Shown: positions 51,744-61,785, counted from the stretch's first letter. The stretch is 64,000 bases of DNA from Sphingomonas mucosissima (GCF_002197665.1 NZ_NBBJ01000002.1:248001-312000); one strand, 5' to 3'. A program made the numbers and translations. The notes: generated by a model not told the origin, from the letters alone.

Positions 51744-52541
51744 TCAACGCGTCTTGCGGCGACGACCCGCTTCCGCAAGCTCGATCCAGGTGGGGGCATG
51801 ATCGCTGGTCTTTTCCCAATCGCGCACATCGCGATCCACGCCGGCCGCCGCCAATCGCGGCGCGAGCGATGGGCTGAGCAGCAAATGGTCGATGCGCAGG
51901 CCGGCGTTGCGCGCCCACGCGTTCCGGAAATAGTCCCAGAAGGTATAGATCGTCTCGTCGGGATGGAGATGGCGCAGCGAGTCGGTCCAGCCTTGCGCCA
52001 GCAGCGCGGCATAACGGGCGCGTACGTCCGGGGCGAATAGCGCATCGTCCTGCCACCGTTCGGGTTTGTAGACATCCTGTTCGGTCGGCATCACGTTGAA
52101 ATCGCCGGCGAGGATCACCGGCGCGCCGCTGGCGAGCAGGGCGGCGGCATGATCGATCAGCCGATCGAACCACGCGAGCTTATAGTCGAACTTGGGCCCG
52201 GGGCGGGGATTGCCGTTGGGAAGGTACAAAGCGCCGATCAGGACGCCATTCACCGCCGCCTCCAGATAGCGGCTTTGCGCCGGATCGGGATCGTCCGGCA
52301 GGCCGCGCCGGGTTTCCTGGATGGAGCCGACTCGGCTCAGGATCGCGACGCCGTTCCAGCTCTTCTGCCCGTGCCAGAGCGCTTGATAGCCCGCGTCCGC
52401 CAAGGCCGCTGCCGGGAAGCGTTCATCGGGCGCCTTCAATTCCTGAAGCGAGACGATGTCGGGCGCGGTTTCCTCCAGCCAGCGAAGCAGCACCGGGAGG
52501 CGGCCGTTGATGCCGTTCACATTGTAAGTGGCGATCTTCAG
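51744..52541 (-). CDS. xthA: Exodeoxyribonuclease III (XthA family), probable CTG start
   Basis: Exonuclease/AP endonuclease features: IVSLQELKAPDERFP with the metal-binding Glu, ALYLPNGNPRPGPKFDYKL, ILAGDFNVMPTEQDVY, WDYFRNAWARNAGLRIDHLL and the catalytic SDHAP. Reading from CTG at 52541 the product is 265 residues and starts with LKIATYNVNGINGRLPVLLR, including the conserved Asn of YNVNG; GGAGAG lies about 9 bases upstream. The first conventional start, GTG at 52520, would lose that Asn. No in-frame ATG/GTG/TTG exists at the family start. Confidence 0.9.
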   Translation of the reverse strand: MKIATYNVNGINGRLPVLLRWLEETAPDIVSLQELKAPDERFPAAALADAGYQALWHGQKSWNGVAILSRVGSIQETRRGLPDDPDPAQSRYLEAAVNGVLIGALYLPNGNPRPGPKFDYKLAWFDRLIDHAAALLASGAPVILAGDFNVMPTEQDVYKPERWQDDALFAPDVRARYAALLAQGWTDSLRHLHPDETIYTFWDYFRNAWARNAGLRIDHLLLSPSLAPRLAAAGVDRDVRDWEKTSDHAPTWIELAEAGRRRKTR

Positions 52542-52602
52542 CCATTCTCTCCCTAGCCACGGCTACAATCAGGCGCCCGACCTGCGAGCGCCCGGGCATT
52601 CC

Positions 52603-54348
52603 TCATGCGCTTGCCTGTGCGCCGCGCAGCAATCGCCCAGGCGTGCGGCCCGTCCATTCCCCTTGCTGGAACGTCGGTATGCCCGACTTCACCGTCCACC
52701 GATAGCCGCGCGGCTGCTGCAGCAGGCGGGTGCCGCCGGCGGGCAAGTCCTGCACGATCTCGGGCGGGGCGAGGGCGAGGTCGTCGAGCGCGATGACGTT
52801 GAGGTCGGCAAGCAGGCCGGGGGCGAGCACGCCGCGATCATGCCAGCCGACATGGTGCGCATTGCGCTGCGTATAGCCCTGCACGAGCTGCTCCAGCGGC
52901 GCGCTGAGGCCCGACTTGCTGCCGCGCGACCAGAGCGCGATCGTCGTTGTCGGAAAGCTGCCGTCGCAGATGGTGCCGCAATGCGCGCCGCCATCGGACA
53001 GGCCGTAGAGCACGTGATTGCCCGTCATCATGCCGTGGACGTCGTTCAGATTGCCGCGCGCATAGTTGATCAGCGGCATGTAGAGGAGGCGGCGGCCGCC
53101 TTCTTCCATCAGCGCGTCATAGACGTAGGCGGCGGGATCGGTGTTGGCGCGCGCTGCCTCGGCGGCGATCGACTGGCTTTCGTGCGGCTCGTAATCAACC
53201 GGATCGGTCATGCGGAACATGCGCGAGAAACCGCGGGTGATCAGCGCGATGAAACCTTCGCTGGCGTGGAAGGCGGCGTGTTCCGCGAGGATTTCGGCGC
53301 GAATTTGTGGGTCGGCGAGCGCCTGGAGGCGGGCGTCGACGGTGGCGCTTTGCGCGGCGATGCGGCGATAGGTGGGCGCGACCACGAACGGGTTGGTTGT
53401 GGAGGCGAAGCTGAGGATCGCACCGATCGGGCGCGGGGCGACCTGGGCACTGACGGGCAGGCCGTCGGCGACCATCTGGTCGATCTCGCGATAGATGCTC
53501 TTCCAGCGATCGGGCGCATCGTCGGTCTGCTGGACGGTGAAGGAAACGCGGCGGCCGCTGGTGGTGGCGAGGCGGCGGATCAGTTGGAGCTCGGCGGCGG
53601 CGAAATCATCGTCTGCGGTGAGATAAGCGTCTGAAATCAGTTGTATCACGCCCTTGCCAGTCTTGCGCAGGGCGGCGGCGATGCCGAGCAACTCGGGGTC
53701 TTCGGCGGTCAGCGTGCCGATGTTGAGGCCGTCGCGGCTGCGGTGGGCATGCGTGCGCGAGGTGGAGAAGCCGAGCGCGCCGGCCTCCAGCGCTTCAACG
53801 GTCAGGGTGGCCATGCGGGCGACTTCGGACTCGGTCGGGCGCTCCATATGATCACCGCCGCGATCGCCCATGACGTAGGCGCGCAGGGCGGCGTGCGGCA
53901 TGTGCGCGCCGAGATCCATGGTATATTCACGCTGGCTCAAGGCGTTGAGATAATCGGGGAAACTCTCCCAATTCCACGTCAGTCCCTCCGCCAGTGCGGT
54001 GCCGGGGATGTCCTCGACGCCCTCCAGAAGCTGGATCAGCCAGTCGTGCTTGTCGGCGCGGGCGGGAGCGAATCCTACGCCGCAATTTCCCATCGCGGCG
54101 GAGGTGACGCCGTTGATCGAGGAGGGGGCGAGGACGCTGTCCCACGAGACCTGGCCGTCATAATGGGTGTGGATATCGACAAAGCCGGGGGTGACGATGC
54201 AGCCGTCGGCATCGATGGTTTCGCGCGCGGTTCCAGACACTTCGCCGACGGCGACGATCTTGTCGCCCTGCACCGCGACATCGCCGCGGTAGCGGGGGGC
54301 GCCGGTGCCATCGACGACCGTGCCGTTCTTTACCAACAGATCGTACAT
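52603..54348 (-). CDS. D-aminoacylase-like amidohydrolase (copy 1)
   Basis: The 581-residue protein begins [20 protein letters not shown] and shows amidohydrolase metal-binding HTHYDGQ (in [20 protein letters not shown]), [14 protein letters not shown], and later [17 protein letters not shown]. These fit the N-acyl-D-amino-acid deacylase subfamily; the exact acyl-amino acid is unknown. GGAGAG precedes the ATG. A second gene of the same family lies at 55926, separated by a BKACE gene, suggesting a shared catabolic route. Confidence 0.82.
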   Translation of the reverse strand: MYDLLVKNGTVVDGTGAPRYRGDVAVQGDKIVAVGEVSGTARETIDADGCIVTPGFVDIHTHYDGQVSWDSVLAPSSINGVTSAAMGNCGVGFAPARADKHDWLIQLLEGVEDIPGTALAEGLTWNWESFPDYLNALSQREYTMDLGAHMPHAALRAYVMGDRGGDHMERPTESEVARMATLTVEALEAGALGFSTSRTHAHRSRDGLNIGTLTAEDPELLGIAAALRKTGKGVIQLISDAYLTADDDFAAAELQLIRRLATTSGRRVSFTVQQTDDAPDRWKSIYREIDQMVADGLPVSAQVAPRPIGAILSFASTTNPFVVAPTYRRIAAQSATVDARLQALADPQIRAEILAEHAAFHASEGFIALITRGFSRMFRMTDPVDYEPHESQSIAAEAARANTDPAAYVYDALMEEGGRRLLYMPLINYARGNLNDVHGMMTGNHVLYGLSDGGAHCGTICDGSFPTTTIALWSRGSKSGLSAPLEQLVQGYTQRNAHHVGWHDRGVLAPGLLADLNVIALDDLALAPPEIVQDLPAGGTRLLQQPRGYRWTVKSGIPTFQQGEWTGRTPGRLLRGAQASA

Positions 54349-54427
54349 GCGGCCTCTCCTTTATCGTTCGCGGATCAAGCCGGCCTAATGCCGGCCCACT
54401 TCGGCCTGGTTGCGGAGGCGATCGGCC

Positions 54428-55312
54428 TCATCGCGGCAGGCCCAGAATTTGCGCTGCCTGTTCGGGCGTGGCGATGGGGCGGCCGGCCTGTTTCGCTAGC
54501 GCGACGACCTCCGCGATCAGCTCCAGATTGCCGGGTTGCCGCTCCCCGCCGAAATCCTCCAGCCCGACGCGGACATGGCCGCCGCGTTCGATCGCCATTT
54601 TCGCCAGACCGGTTTCGATCACGCAGTCGCCGATCGCGGCCACGGCCCAGGGCAGCGACGAGCCTTCGAGCATTTCGAGATAGGCATCGAGCGCCTTTTG
54701 CGTCGGCGGGAGGCCGAAGGTAACGTTGCTGCGCTTCCCGTCGAGGAAATTGTAACGGCCGCCGAAATAGAGCTTCACGAAGGTGCCGGCGGGAAGCCGG
54801 CCGGCCTGTTCATAGGCGAGCGTGGTGCGCAGCCAGCCGGGCTCGTAGATCGCGATCGCCGGGCCAAGCTTCTCCTGGTCGTGGAGGTCGGCGAGCCAGG
54901 CGATGTCGCGGTAGGTGGTGGCGTAGAGCAATGACGCGCCGGGGAGGCCATCGGCACCGTGCGTGCCGAGGTTCACCGAGCCGGGATCGAACGCGCCCAT
55001 CCGCACGCCGGCGCGCGCCAAGCCGCGATAATGGCCGAAGCGCGCCTCCACATCGGGGCCGGTGGCAACGGTGCCCCAGAGGATCGCGTCGGGGCGCGCC
55101 GCCAGCACGGGGGCATAGGCCTCCATGTAGCGATCAACAGCGGCGTCGCCGGTCATGTCCATCCGCTCGATATGCGTGTGGACGATCGCCGCGCCGGCCT
55201 CCATCGCGGCCAGCGCCTCCGCGGCGAGTTCCGTCGGGCTGATCGGCACGTGGGGGTTGCGCGATTTGGGGGTGGCGCCGTTCAGCGCGGCTTCGATGAT
55301 GAGGGGGGTCAT
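54428..55312 (-). CDS. BKACE-family (DUF849) beta-keto acid cleavage enzyme
   Basis: The 294-residue protein from ATG 55312 begins MTPLIIEAALNGATPKSRNP and has GAAIVHTHIERMDMTG (metal-binding His pair), ILWGTVATGPDVEARFG, GTFVKLYFGGRYNFLDGKRS and VRVGLEDF. BKACE enzymes cleave beta-keto acids with acetyl-CoA, for example 3-keto-5-aminohexanoate. The substrate here is unknown. An upstream in-frame extension lacks homology. It lies between two D-aminoacylase-like genes on the same strand. Confidence 0.83.
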   Translation of the reverse strand: MTPLIIEAALNGATPKSRNPHVPISPTELAAEALAAMEAGAAIVHTHIERMDMTGDAAVDRYMEAYAPVLAARPDAILWGTVATGPDVEARFGHYRGLARAGVRMGAFDPGSVNLGTHGADGLPGASLLYATTYRDIAWLADLHDQEKLGPAIAIYEPGWLRTTLAYEQAGRLPAGTFVKLYFGGRYNFLDGKRSNVTFGLPPTQKALDAYLEMLEGSSLPWAVAAIGDCVIETGLAKMAIERGGHVRVGLEDFGGERQPGNLELIAEVVALAKQAGRPIATPEQAAQILGLPR

Positions 55313-55413
55313 GTCAGGCCGCGCCAAGCCGATGAGGTGCTGTCGTGTCGGCCCTGAGCTGGGATCCACGGTGTCGTGGCTGGAAGGGCGAAGGGCAGCG
55401 CTCGCGGACGGAT

Positions 55414-55801
55414 GGATCCCGGCTCAAGGCCGGGATGACAGACGATGCGAGGCGTGGCGTCGCCTCATGCAACGCCCTGACGTGAGGACGCGATCGGAGG
55501 CGGGGCGTCATCCACGTCGTTATGCCCGGCTTGTCCCGGCATCCACCGTGCCGTGACCCGGGCGCCGCAGGGTGTGCGGGAGGGTGGACCCCGGCACAGG
55601 GCCGAGGCGACGGAGTGACTTTGGGGAGGGTGCGCTGCCATTTGTGTTGCTGGGCAGTGTGGCGCGGTTGCGAGGGACGTGTCGAAACAAGTGCCGTCAC
55701 CCACGCCTTCATGCCGGGCATGTACCCGCAGCCACCGTGCCACGCATCATCGGCGTGCGGGTTTGCGGCACGCTGGACCCCGGCACAGGGCCGGGGTGAC
55801 G
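55414..55801. repeat. Cluster of REP-like palindromic units
   Basis: The 613-base gap 55313-55925 has no convincing gene. It holds five diverged units of one palindrome family, each with a GCCGGG/CCCGGC core: 55414-55442, 55518-55556, 55584-55613, 55710-55744 and 55772-55801, in alternating orientation. Recurrent flanks are CATCCACCGTGCCG and GCTGGACCCCGGCACAGG. They resemble REP/BIME elements between sphingomonad genes. Confidence 0.75.
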
Positions 55802-55925
55802 AAGCGTTAGCGGAGCGGAGGGGCCTCATCTCAGGCCGCGGCCGCTTTTCGCGCGGGCGTGGGTTGGCGACTGCGGATCGGCTTGCTGCGGTGACGAAGT
55901 GCTGGTGGGAAAGGCGGCTCTCATC

Positions 55926-57659
55926 TCAGGTTGCGGCCGCTTCTGGCGCGGGGGCGGGCTGGCGGCCGCGGATGAGCTTGCCGGGGAGGGCGTCGGTCGG
56001 CTCGCCTTCCTGGTAGATCACCTGGCCCGATTTGATCGTCGCGACATAGCCCGTGGCCTTTTGCATCAGGCGGCGGGCGCCGGTGGGGAGGTCATAGACC
56101 ATGTAAGGCTTGCCGAGTTCGAGCTGGTCGAAATCGATGACGTTGACGTCGGCGAGATAACCGGGGGCGAGCAGGCCACGGTCCTCGAGCCCGACGGCGA
56201 GCGCGGTGTCGCGGGTCTGCTGCTTCACCGTGTCGGCGAGGTCCAGCAGGGGCCCGCGCGTTCGATCCCGACACCAGTGCGTCAGCATGAAGGTGGGCAG
56301 GCTGACGTCGCAGATCGCGCCGACATGCGCGCCGCCATCCGACAGGCCCGACAGCGTGTTGGGATTGGTGATCATCGCGTGGACGTTGTCGAGATTGCCC
56401 TCGACGTAATTGTGCATCGGGAAGAACAGGAAGGCGCGGCCTTCGTCCTCGAGCAGCGCGTCATAAACCAGTTCGTCGGGGTGGACGCCGAGCCGCTCGG
56501 CCTCGGCGGCGAGGCTGGTCGTGGGGTCGGGCTCGTAATCGACGCGGGTGCCGATGCGGAACATCTTGTGCTGCGCGCCCGCAACCGAATTGACGAAGGG
56601 ATGATCCTTCATCGGCGCCTCTGCGATCAGGCGCGCGCGGAATTCGGGATCGCGCATCCGGGCGACCTTCTGGTCGAGCGGCAGGTCGGCGATCTCGCGA
56701 TAGCTGGGGCGGCTGATGAAGGGGTGGACCGAGCCCTGGAGGCCGAGCATCAGGCCGACCGGACGGCCGGCGATCTGCGCCTTCAGCGGATAACCCTCGG
56801 CGACCGAAGCATCGAGTCGCTGGGTGAGTTCGCGCCATTGGTTGGGCACGACATCGGCCTGGACCATCGAGAAGCTCAGGGGCTGGCCGGCGATCTTCGT
56901 CAGGTCGCGGACGAGGCTGAACTCCTCGTCCATTTCCTGGAAATCGGACACCCATTGGAGGACGCCCGAGCCGGCGTCGGCGATGCCGCGGGCGATCGCC
57001 TCCATTTCCTCGCGTGCGGCGCGGACGGTGGGGGTGAGATCGCCGTCGGCGGTGCGGTGGACCATGGTGCGCGTGGTGGAGAAGCCGAGCGCGCCGGCGC
57101 GGATCGCCTCCGCGGTCAGGCGGCGCATTTCTTCGTTTTCCTCGGGCGTCGCGGGATCGCGGTTCGCGCCGCGACCGCCCATGACGTACACGCGAAGCGC
57201 GCCGTGCGGCACCTGCACCGCGACGTCGATATCGTGCGGGAGCTTGTCGACCGCGTCCATATATTCGCTGAAGCTCTCCCACTGCCATGACAGCCCTTCG
57301 TGAAGCGCGGCGCCCGGGATGTCCTCGACCCCCTCCATCAGGCGGATCAGCGTGTCGTGATCCTGCGGGCGGACCGGCGCGAAGCCGACGCCGCAATTGC
57401 CGACGACGACCGTGGTGGCACCTAGCGTGGAGGAGGGGTCCATGCGCGAGGCCCAGGTGATCTGGCCGTCATAATGGGTGTGGATATCGACCCAGCCGGG
57501 GGTGACGAGCTTGCCGCGCGCGTCGATCTCGCGCTTCGCCGGGCCAGTCACCTCACCGACCGCGACGATGCGATCGCGCTGGATCGCCACATCGCCAAGG
57601 TAGGGGGCAGTGCCCGATCCATCCACGATCGTGCCGCCCCGAATGATCAGGTCGTACAT
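55926..57659 (-). CDS. D-aminoacylase-like amidohydrolase (copy 2)
   Basis: The 577-residue protein begins MYDLIIRGGTIVDGSGTAPY and has [35 protein letters not shown] and DGGAHVGAICDVSLPTFML, the same family as the gene at 52603 but clearly a distinct paralogue. It probably hydrolyses an N-acyl-D-amino acid or related amide. GGAGAGG precedes the ATG. It is divergent from the nitroreductase gene at 57755. Confidence 0.82.
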   Translation of the reverse strand: MYDLIIRGGTIVDGSGTAPYLGDVAIQRDRIVAVGEVTGPAKREIDARGKLVTPGWVDIHTHYDGQITWASRMDPSSTLGATTVVVGNCGVGFAPVRPQDHDTLIRLMEGVEDIPGAALHEGLSWQWESFSEYMDAVDKLPHDIDVAVQVPHGALRVYVMGGRGANRDPATPEENEEMRRLTAEAIRAGALGFSTTRTMVHRTADGDLTPTVRAAREEMEAIARGIADAGSGVLQWVSDFQEMDEEFSLVRDLTKIAGQPLSFSMVQADVVPNQWRELTQRLDASVAEGYPLKAQIAGRPVGLMLGLQGSVHPFISRPSYREIADLPLDQKVARMRDPEFRARLIAEAPMKDHPFVNSVAGAQHKMFRIGTRVDYEPDPTTSLAAEAERLGVHPDELVYDALLEDEGRAFLFFPMHNYVEGNLDNVHAMITNPNTLSGLSDGGAHVGAICDVSLPTFMLTHWCRDRTRGPLLDLADTVKQQTRDTALAVGLEDRGLLAPGYLADVNVIDFDQLELGKPYMVYDLPTGARRLMQKATGYVATIKSGQVIYQEGEPTDALPGKLIRGRQPAPAPEAAAT

Positions 57660-57754
57660 CGCACCTCTCCATTACTTTACGTCTTTGCCCGTGATGGTGA
57701 CTTCCACGCGGGCATGAGGCAAGGAGATTCGAACAAGTGACTTAGGAGCGAGCG

Positions 57755-58468
57755 ATGGCAACGGCAGCAGTGGGGGCAGCAGCGGCGGGGGCAGTTGAGC
57801 GGGTGAACGAGAGCGACGTGCTGGAGGGCCTGCTGCGCGAGCGGCGCTCGGTGCGTGGCTTCAAGAAGGACCCGGTGCCTGCCGATCTGCTGGAGCGCGT
57901 GCTCGACATGGCGCAGCTCGCGCCGTCCAATTGCAACGTCCAGCCGTGGACCGCGCATGTCGTCTCCGGCGAGGCAGCGGAGCGGATGCGCACCGTGCTG
58001 CACGATGCGGCGAAGTCCGGCACCAAGATGACCCCCGATTTCCCGCTGACCGGAGCCTATCCCGGCCATTATCGCGGGCGGCAGATCGATGCGGCGAAGT
58101 CTCTGTTCGCGGCGACCAACGTGGCGCGCGAGGATGTGGCGGCGCGGACCGAATCGTTTCTGCGCAATTTCCGCTTCTTTGATGCGCCGCACGCGATGTT
58201 CCTGTTCATCCCGGCCTGGGCGGGCATGCGCGAGGCGGCGGATTGCGGGATGTATGCGCAATCGTTCATGCTGGCGCTGACGGCCAATGGCCTGGCGTCG
58301 TGCGCGCAGGGAGCGCTGAGCCACCATGCCGAGATCGTGCATCGCGAGCTGGGCGTGGGGGATGAGCACAAGCTCTTGTTCGGGATTGCCTTTGGTTATG
58401 AGGACCCGGCGCATCCGGCGAACAGCGCGCGGACAGTGCGCGATCGGGACCATGTGCTGCATGGGTGA
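57755..58468 (+). CDS. Nitroreductase-family FMN oxidoreductase
   Basis: The 237-residue protein has the nitroreductase opening LLRERRSVRGFKKDPVPADL (about 28-47) with the Arg-Arg-Ser FMN-contact motif. LDMAQLAPSNCNVQPWTAHV follows, then FLFIPAWAGMREAADCGMYA, ANGLASCAQGAL and FGIAFGYEDPAHPANSARTV. It reduces nitro compounds, quinones or flavins with NAD(P)H; the natural substrate is unknown. The first 20 residues are Ala-rich and may not be conserved. Confidence 0.88.
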   Translation: MATAAVGAAAAGAVERVNESDVLEGLLRERRSVRGFKKDPVPADLLERVLDMAQLAPSNCNVQPWTAHVVSGEAAERMRTVLHDAAKSGTKMTPDFPLTGAYPGHYRGRQIDAAKSLFAATNVAREDVAARTESFLRNFRFFDAPHAMFLFIPAWAGMREAADCGMYAQSFMLALTANGLASCAQGALSHHAEIVHRELGVGDEHKLLFGIAFGYEDPAHPANSARTVRDRDHVLHG

Positions 58469-58550
58469 GGGGTTCGCGGGGTCGGCCCGTTTCGGGCCGG
58501 CGGCACGCGCCCGTTGCTGCCGAGCCGGTGTCTCTCGCGAGACCTGCGCG

Positions 58551-58760
58551 TCTGGATGCACGCCTTCGCGGGGATGACGGCAGAGGCCGAGGGGCGGCGA
58601 GTCGCACTCGTCATGCCGGGCTTGTCCCGGCATCCAGCCCGCCGCGAGCGCCATCGGTGTTGGATGTGCGGCACGGTGGATGCCGGGACAGGCCCGGCAT
58701 GACGGTTGGGGTGACGGTGGCCGATCTTATTCCGGCATTCCGGACCTGATCCGGGATCCA
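58551..58760. repeat. REP-like units between nitroreductase and ctaB
   Basis: The gap 58469-58851 contains no gene. REP-family units lie at 58551-58580, 58609-58640 (GTCATGCCGGGCTTGTCCCG), 58676-58705 (GATGCCGGGACAGGCCCGGC, inverted) and 58729-58760 (a variant). The middle two form an inverted BIME-like pair. Confidence 0.75.
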
Positions 58761-58851
58761 TGTTTCCGCGAGCGTCATCGTCTCGACGTGGGGCCTCCGA
58801 CGCTTTCCCTTTCCCCCGGTATCGCAAGCGACTATGGCCCCCTGTTAACCG

Positions 58852-59751
58852 ATGACACCTGCAACGCCCCTTTTGCCGCCAGCCGACTGGCGGGACTTTC
58901 TTGCGCTCACCAAGCCGCGGGTGCTGACGCTCGTGGTCTTTACCGGCTTGTGCGGGATGCTCGCGGCGCCGGTGGCGATCCATCCGGTGCTCGGCTTCAC
59001 TGCCATCCTGTGCATCGCGCTGGGCGCGGGCGCCGCGGGGACGCTGAACCAATGGTATGAGGCGGATCTCGACGCGATGATGAAGCGCACCGCCGGGCGG
59101 CCATTGCCGGCCGGGCGGATGGAGCGGCAATCGGCGCTGCATTTCGGCGTGGGGCTGGGTGCGTTTTCGGTCATCCTGATGGGGCTGGCGCTGAACATCG
59201 CGGCTGCCGCGATCCTGGCGATCTCGATCCTGTTCTACGTGCTGATCTACACCGTGTGGCTGAAGCGCCGCACGCCGCAGAACATCGTGATCGGCGGGGC
59301 GGCGGGCGCGTTTCCGCCGCTGATCGGCTGGGCCGCGGCGACGGGCGAGGTCGCGGTGCTGCCGCTGCTCCTGTTCATGCTGGTGTTTCTGTGGACGCCG
59401 CCGCATTTCTGGGCGCTCGCGCTGTTCGTGAAGACCGATTACGCCAATGCCGGCGTGCCGATGCTGCCGGTCGTAGCGGGCGAAAAGGTGACGCGGCGGC
59501 AGATCGGGCTGTACACCATTCCCATGGCGCTCGCCGCAGTGGCGCCGTGGCCGCTCGGCCTCACCGGCGCAATCTATGGCGTCGCGTCCTTGGTCCTGAC
59601 CGGCTGGTTCGCCCTTCTTGCGTATCGCGTGGCGGTGCGCACGACGGGCGCTGACGATGCGATGCTGCCCGAAAAGGCATTGTTCAAATATTCGATCCTG
59701 TACCTATTCGTGGTGTTCGGGGCGTTGGTGGTCGATCGGTGGATGGCATGA
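58852..59751 (+). CDS. ctaB: Protohaem IX farnesyltransferase CtaB (haem O synthase)
   Basis: The 299-residue membrane protein of the UbiA family has about nine helices and the prenyl-diphosphate motif [20 protein letters not shown] at about 63-82. It farnesylates haem B to haem O for the oxidase assembled by its neighbours. [17 protein letters not shown] is the first helix. Start ATG at 58852. It overlaps the CoxF-like gene by 4 bases. Confidence 0.94.
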   Translation: MTPATPLLPPADWRDFLALTKPRVLTLVVFTGLCGMLAAPVAIHPVLGFTAILCIALGAGAAGTLNQWYEADLDAMMKRTAGRPLPAGRMERQSALHFGVGLGAFSVILMGLALNIAAAAILAISILFYVLIYTVWLKRRTPQNIVIGGAAGAFPPLIGWAAATGEVAVLPLLLFMLVFLWTPPHFWALALFVKTDYANAGVPMLPVVAGEKVTRRQIGLYTIPMALAAVAPWPLGLTGAIYGVASLVLTGWFALLAYRVAVRTTGADDAMLPEKALFKYSILYLFVVFGALVVDRWMA

Positions 59752-59888
59752 AGCAGGACGAACAGGATCTGGTGCAGCGGCGGCAGAAGAGCCGCGCGAT
59801 CGTGATGGCCGTGCTGCTCGGCGCTTTCGTGATCCTGGTCTTCGCCATTTCGCTGGTGAAGATCCAGCAGGGGATCAACGCGCGATGA
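59748..59888 (+). CDS. CoxF-like small membrane protein
   Basis: A 46-residue frame, [20 protein letters not shown], followed by one membrane helix ([20 protein letters not shown]), lies exactly between ctaB and ctaG with 4-base overlaps on both sides. Its size, charged N-terminus, single helix and position match the small CoxF-type protein found in cytochrome oxidase operons of alphaproteobacteria. Function unknown. Confidence 0.72.
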   Translation: MKQDEQDLVQRRQKSRAIVMAVLLGAFVILVFAISLVKIQQGINAR

Positions 59889-60430
59889 TCCGGGTGTTCT
59901 CCAGCAAGGGGCGCACGGCGGCCTTTGCCGTGCTGAGCATCTTTTTCATGGGCGGCCTCGCCTTCGCCAGTGTGCCGCTTTACCGCTTGTTCTGTCAGGT
60001 GACGGGCTTTGCCGGCACCACGCAGCGCGGCACGGCGGCGCCCGGCGCCGTCAACGCGCAGATGAAGGTCGATTTCGACGCCAACATCAACAACCGGCTG
60101 CCCTGGCGCTTCACGACCGAGCAGGCGAGCCAGACGGTGGCGGTGGGCGCGCGCAACATGGCGTTCTTCAACGCGACGAATCGCGCAGCCGTGCCCGTCA
60201 CCGGAACGGCGACGTTCAACGTGACGCCCGATCAGGCGGGCAAATATTTCACCAAGATCGAGTGCTTCTGCTTCACCCAGCAGACGCTGAAGCCGGGCGA
60301 GAGCATGCGCATGCCCGTGATCTATTACGTCGATCCGAAAATCCTTGAGGATCCCGATACGCGGGATATCGAGACCATCACGCTCAGCTACACGTTTTAC
60401 CCGGTAGATTCCGACAAGGCGTCGAGTTAA
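59885..60430 (+). CDS. ctaG: Cytochrome c oxidase copper chaperone CtaG
   Basis: The 181-residue protein from ATG 59885 has one N-terminal membrane helix (TAAFAVLSIFFMGGLAFASV) followed by PLYRLFCQVTGFAGTTQRG, and the copper-binding IECFCFTQQTLKPGE at about 130-144. CtaG/Cox11 delivers copper to CuB of subunit I. A longer open frame upstream overlaps ctaB and is not Cox11-like. ctaE follows after 37 bases. Confidence 0.94.
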   Translation: MIRVFSSKGRTAAFAVLSIFFMGGLAFASVPLYRLFCQVTGFAGTTQRGTAAPGAVNAQMKVDFDANINNRLPWRFTTEQASQTVAVGARNMAFFNATNRAAVPVTGTATFNVTPDQAGKYFTKIECFCFTQQTLKPGESMRMPVIYYVDPKILEDPDTRDIETITLSYTFYPVDSDKASS

Positions 60431-60467
60431 GCGGACCAAAATTCGAGCATCTAAGGGGAAGAGCCCG

Positions 60468-61391
60468 ATGGCCGGCGCCAAGAACCACCAATACCATATT
60501 CTGCCTCCCGATCCCTGGCCGATGATCAGCTCGCTGTCGGCGCTGGCCATGGCGGCTGGCGGCCTCATGTGGATGCATGGTGGGCACGTGGGCAAGCCCA
60601 ACGGCGGCGGCTTCCTGTTCTTCGCAGGGCTGGCCGCGGTGCTGTTCTCGATGTTCTGCTGGTGGCGCAACGTGATCAAGGAAGCGCATGCCGGCGATCA
60701 CACGCCCGTCGTGCAGCTGCATTTCCGCTATGGCATGATCCTGTTCATCGCCTCCGAAGTCATGTTCTTCGTGGGCTGGTTCTGGGCTTACTTCGATTTC
60801 GCCCTCTTCCCCGACGCGATCGGCTTCATCGACGGCACGGTGGAACGGTCGAGCGAAGCGCTGGCGATTGCCGCGCAATGGCCGCCCAAGGGGCTGGAGG
60901 TGATCAACGCCTTTGAGCTGCCGCTGCTCAACACGCTGATCCTGCTGCTGTCGGGCACGACCGTCACCTGGGCGCACCATTCGCTGATCCACAACGAGCG
61001 TGGCGGCGAGAAGCGCGGCCTGTGGGGCGCGATCGGCGTGGGCGACCGCGACGGCGTGCTGAAGGGCCTGTGGCTGACGGTCGTGCTCGGCCTGATCTTC
61101 AGCGGGATCCAGGCGTATGAGTACATGCACGCGCCGTTCCCGTTCAAGGGCATCAACTATGGCGCGGCATTCTACATGTCGACCGGCTTCCACGGCTTCC
61201 ACGTGATCGTCGGGACGATCTTCCTGATCGTCTGCCTGATCCGCGCCTATAAGGGCGAGTTCACGCCCAAGCAGCACTTCGGCTTCGAAGCGGCGGCCTG
61301 GTACTGGCACTTCGTGGACGTTGTTTGGCTGTTCCTCTTCGTCTCCGTCTACATCTGGGGCGGCTGGGGCGCGCCGGTCCACGGCGGCTGA
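60468..61391 (+). CDS. ctaE: Cytochrome c oxidase subunit III
   Basis: The 307-residue protein has seven membrane helices and subunit III motifs: HQYHILPPDPWPMISSLSAL, GMILFIASEVMFFVGWFWAY, TVTWAHHSLIHNERG, FYMSTGFHGFHVIVGTIFLI, FGFEAAAWYWHFVDVVWLFL. It is an oxidase structural subunit; subunits I and II are not in this window. The DUF983 gene follows after 4 bases. Confidence 0.96.
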   Translation: MAGAKNHQYHILPPDPWPMISSLSALAMAAGGLMWMHGGHVGKPNGGGFLFFAGLAAVLFSMFCWWRNVIKEAHAGDHTPVVQLHFRYGMILFIASEVMFFVGWFWAYFDFALFPDAIGFIDGTVERSSEALAIAAQWPPKGLEVINAFELPLLNTLILLLSGTTVTWAHHSLIHNERGGEKRGLWGAIGVGDRDGVLKGLWLTVVLGLIFSGIQAYEYMHAPFPFKGINYGAAFYMSTGFHGFHVIVGTIFLIVCLIRAYKGEFTPKQHFGFEAAAWYWHFVDVVWLFLFVSVYIWGGWGAPVHGG

Positions 61392-61395
61392 TCGA

Positions 61396-61785
61396 ATGAC
61401 GGATGAAACGGGCGCGGTTCCCCCCACGGGTGAGCCGCGCCCGTTGGATTGCGGGCTGAAGGGGCTGTGCCCGCGCTGCGGCGCCCCTGACCTGTTTGCC
61501 GGATGGATCCGGTTCGCCGACCGGTGCCGTGCCTGCGGGCTCGACATCTCGGCCTTCAACGTCGGCGACGGGCCGGCGGCTTTCCTGACGCTGATCCTGG
61601 GCACGATCGTGACGATTGGGGCGATCGCGCTGGAACTGAGCGTAACCCCGCCGTGGTGGGTGCATGTGCTGATCTGGACACCGCTGACGCTTGGCGGCGT
61701 GCTGCTGAGCCTGCGCGTGGCGAAGGGCTGGCTCCTGGCGCTGGAATATAAGAACAGCGCCGCGGAAGGCCGGCTGCGCAAATGA
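61396..61785 (+). CDS. DUF983 membrane protein with zinc ribbon
   Basis: The 129-residue protein from ATG 61396 has two Cys pairs (LCPRCGAPDLF and CRACGLDISAF, 15-20 residues apart) forming a rubredoxin/zinc-ribbon-like site. Two membrane helices follow (FLTLILGTIVTIGAIALELS and HVLIWTPLTLGGVLLSLRV). DUF983 proteins often lie in aa3 oxidase operons; the role is unknown. It overlaps SURF1 by 4 bases. Confidence 0.83.
   Translation: MTDETGAVPPTGEPRPLDCGLKGLCPRCGAPDLFAGWIRFADRCRACGLDISAFNVGDGPAAFLTLILGTIVTIGAIALELSVTPPWWVHVLIWTPLTLGGVLLSLRVAKGWLLALEYKNSAAEGRLRK

Noticed and set aside
55414..55801. A repeat cluster that might be a CRISPR array.
   Set aside because: Units are diverged, palindromic, irregularly spaced and in both orientations; no cas genes nearby. 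They fit REP elements.
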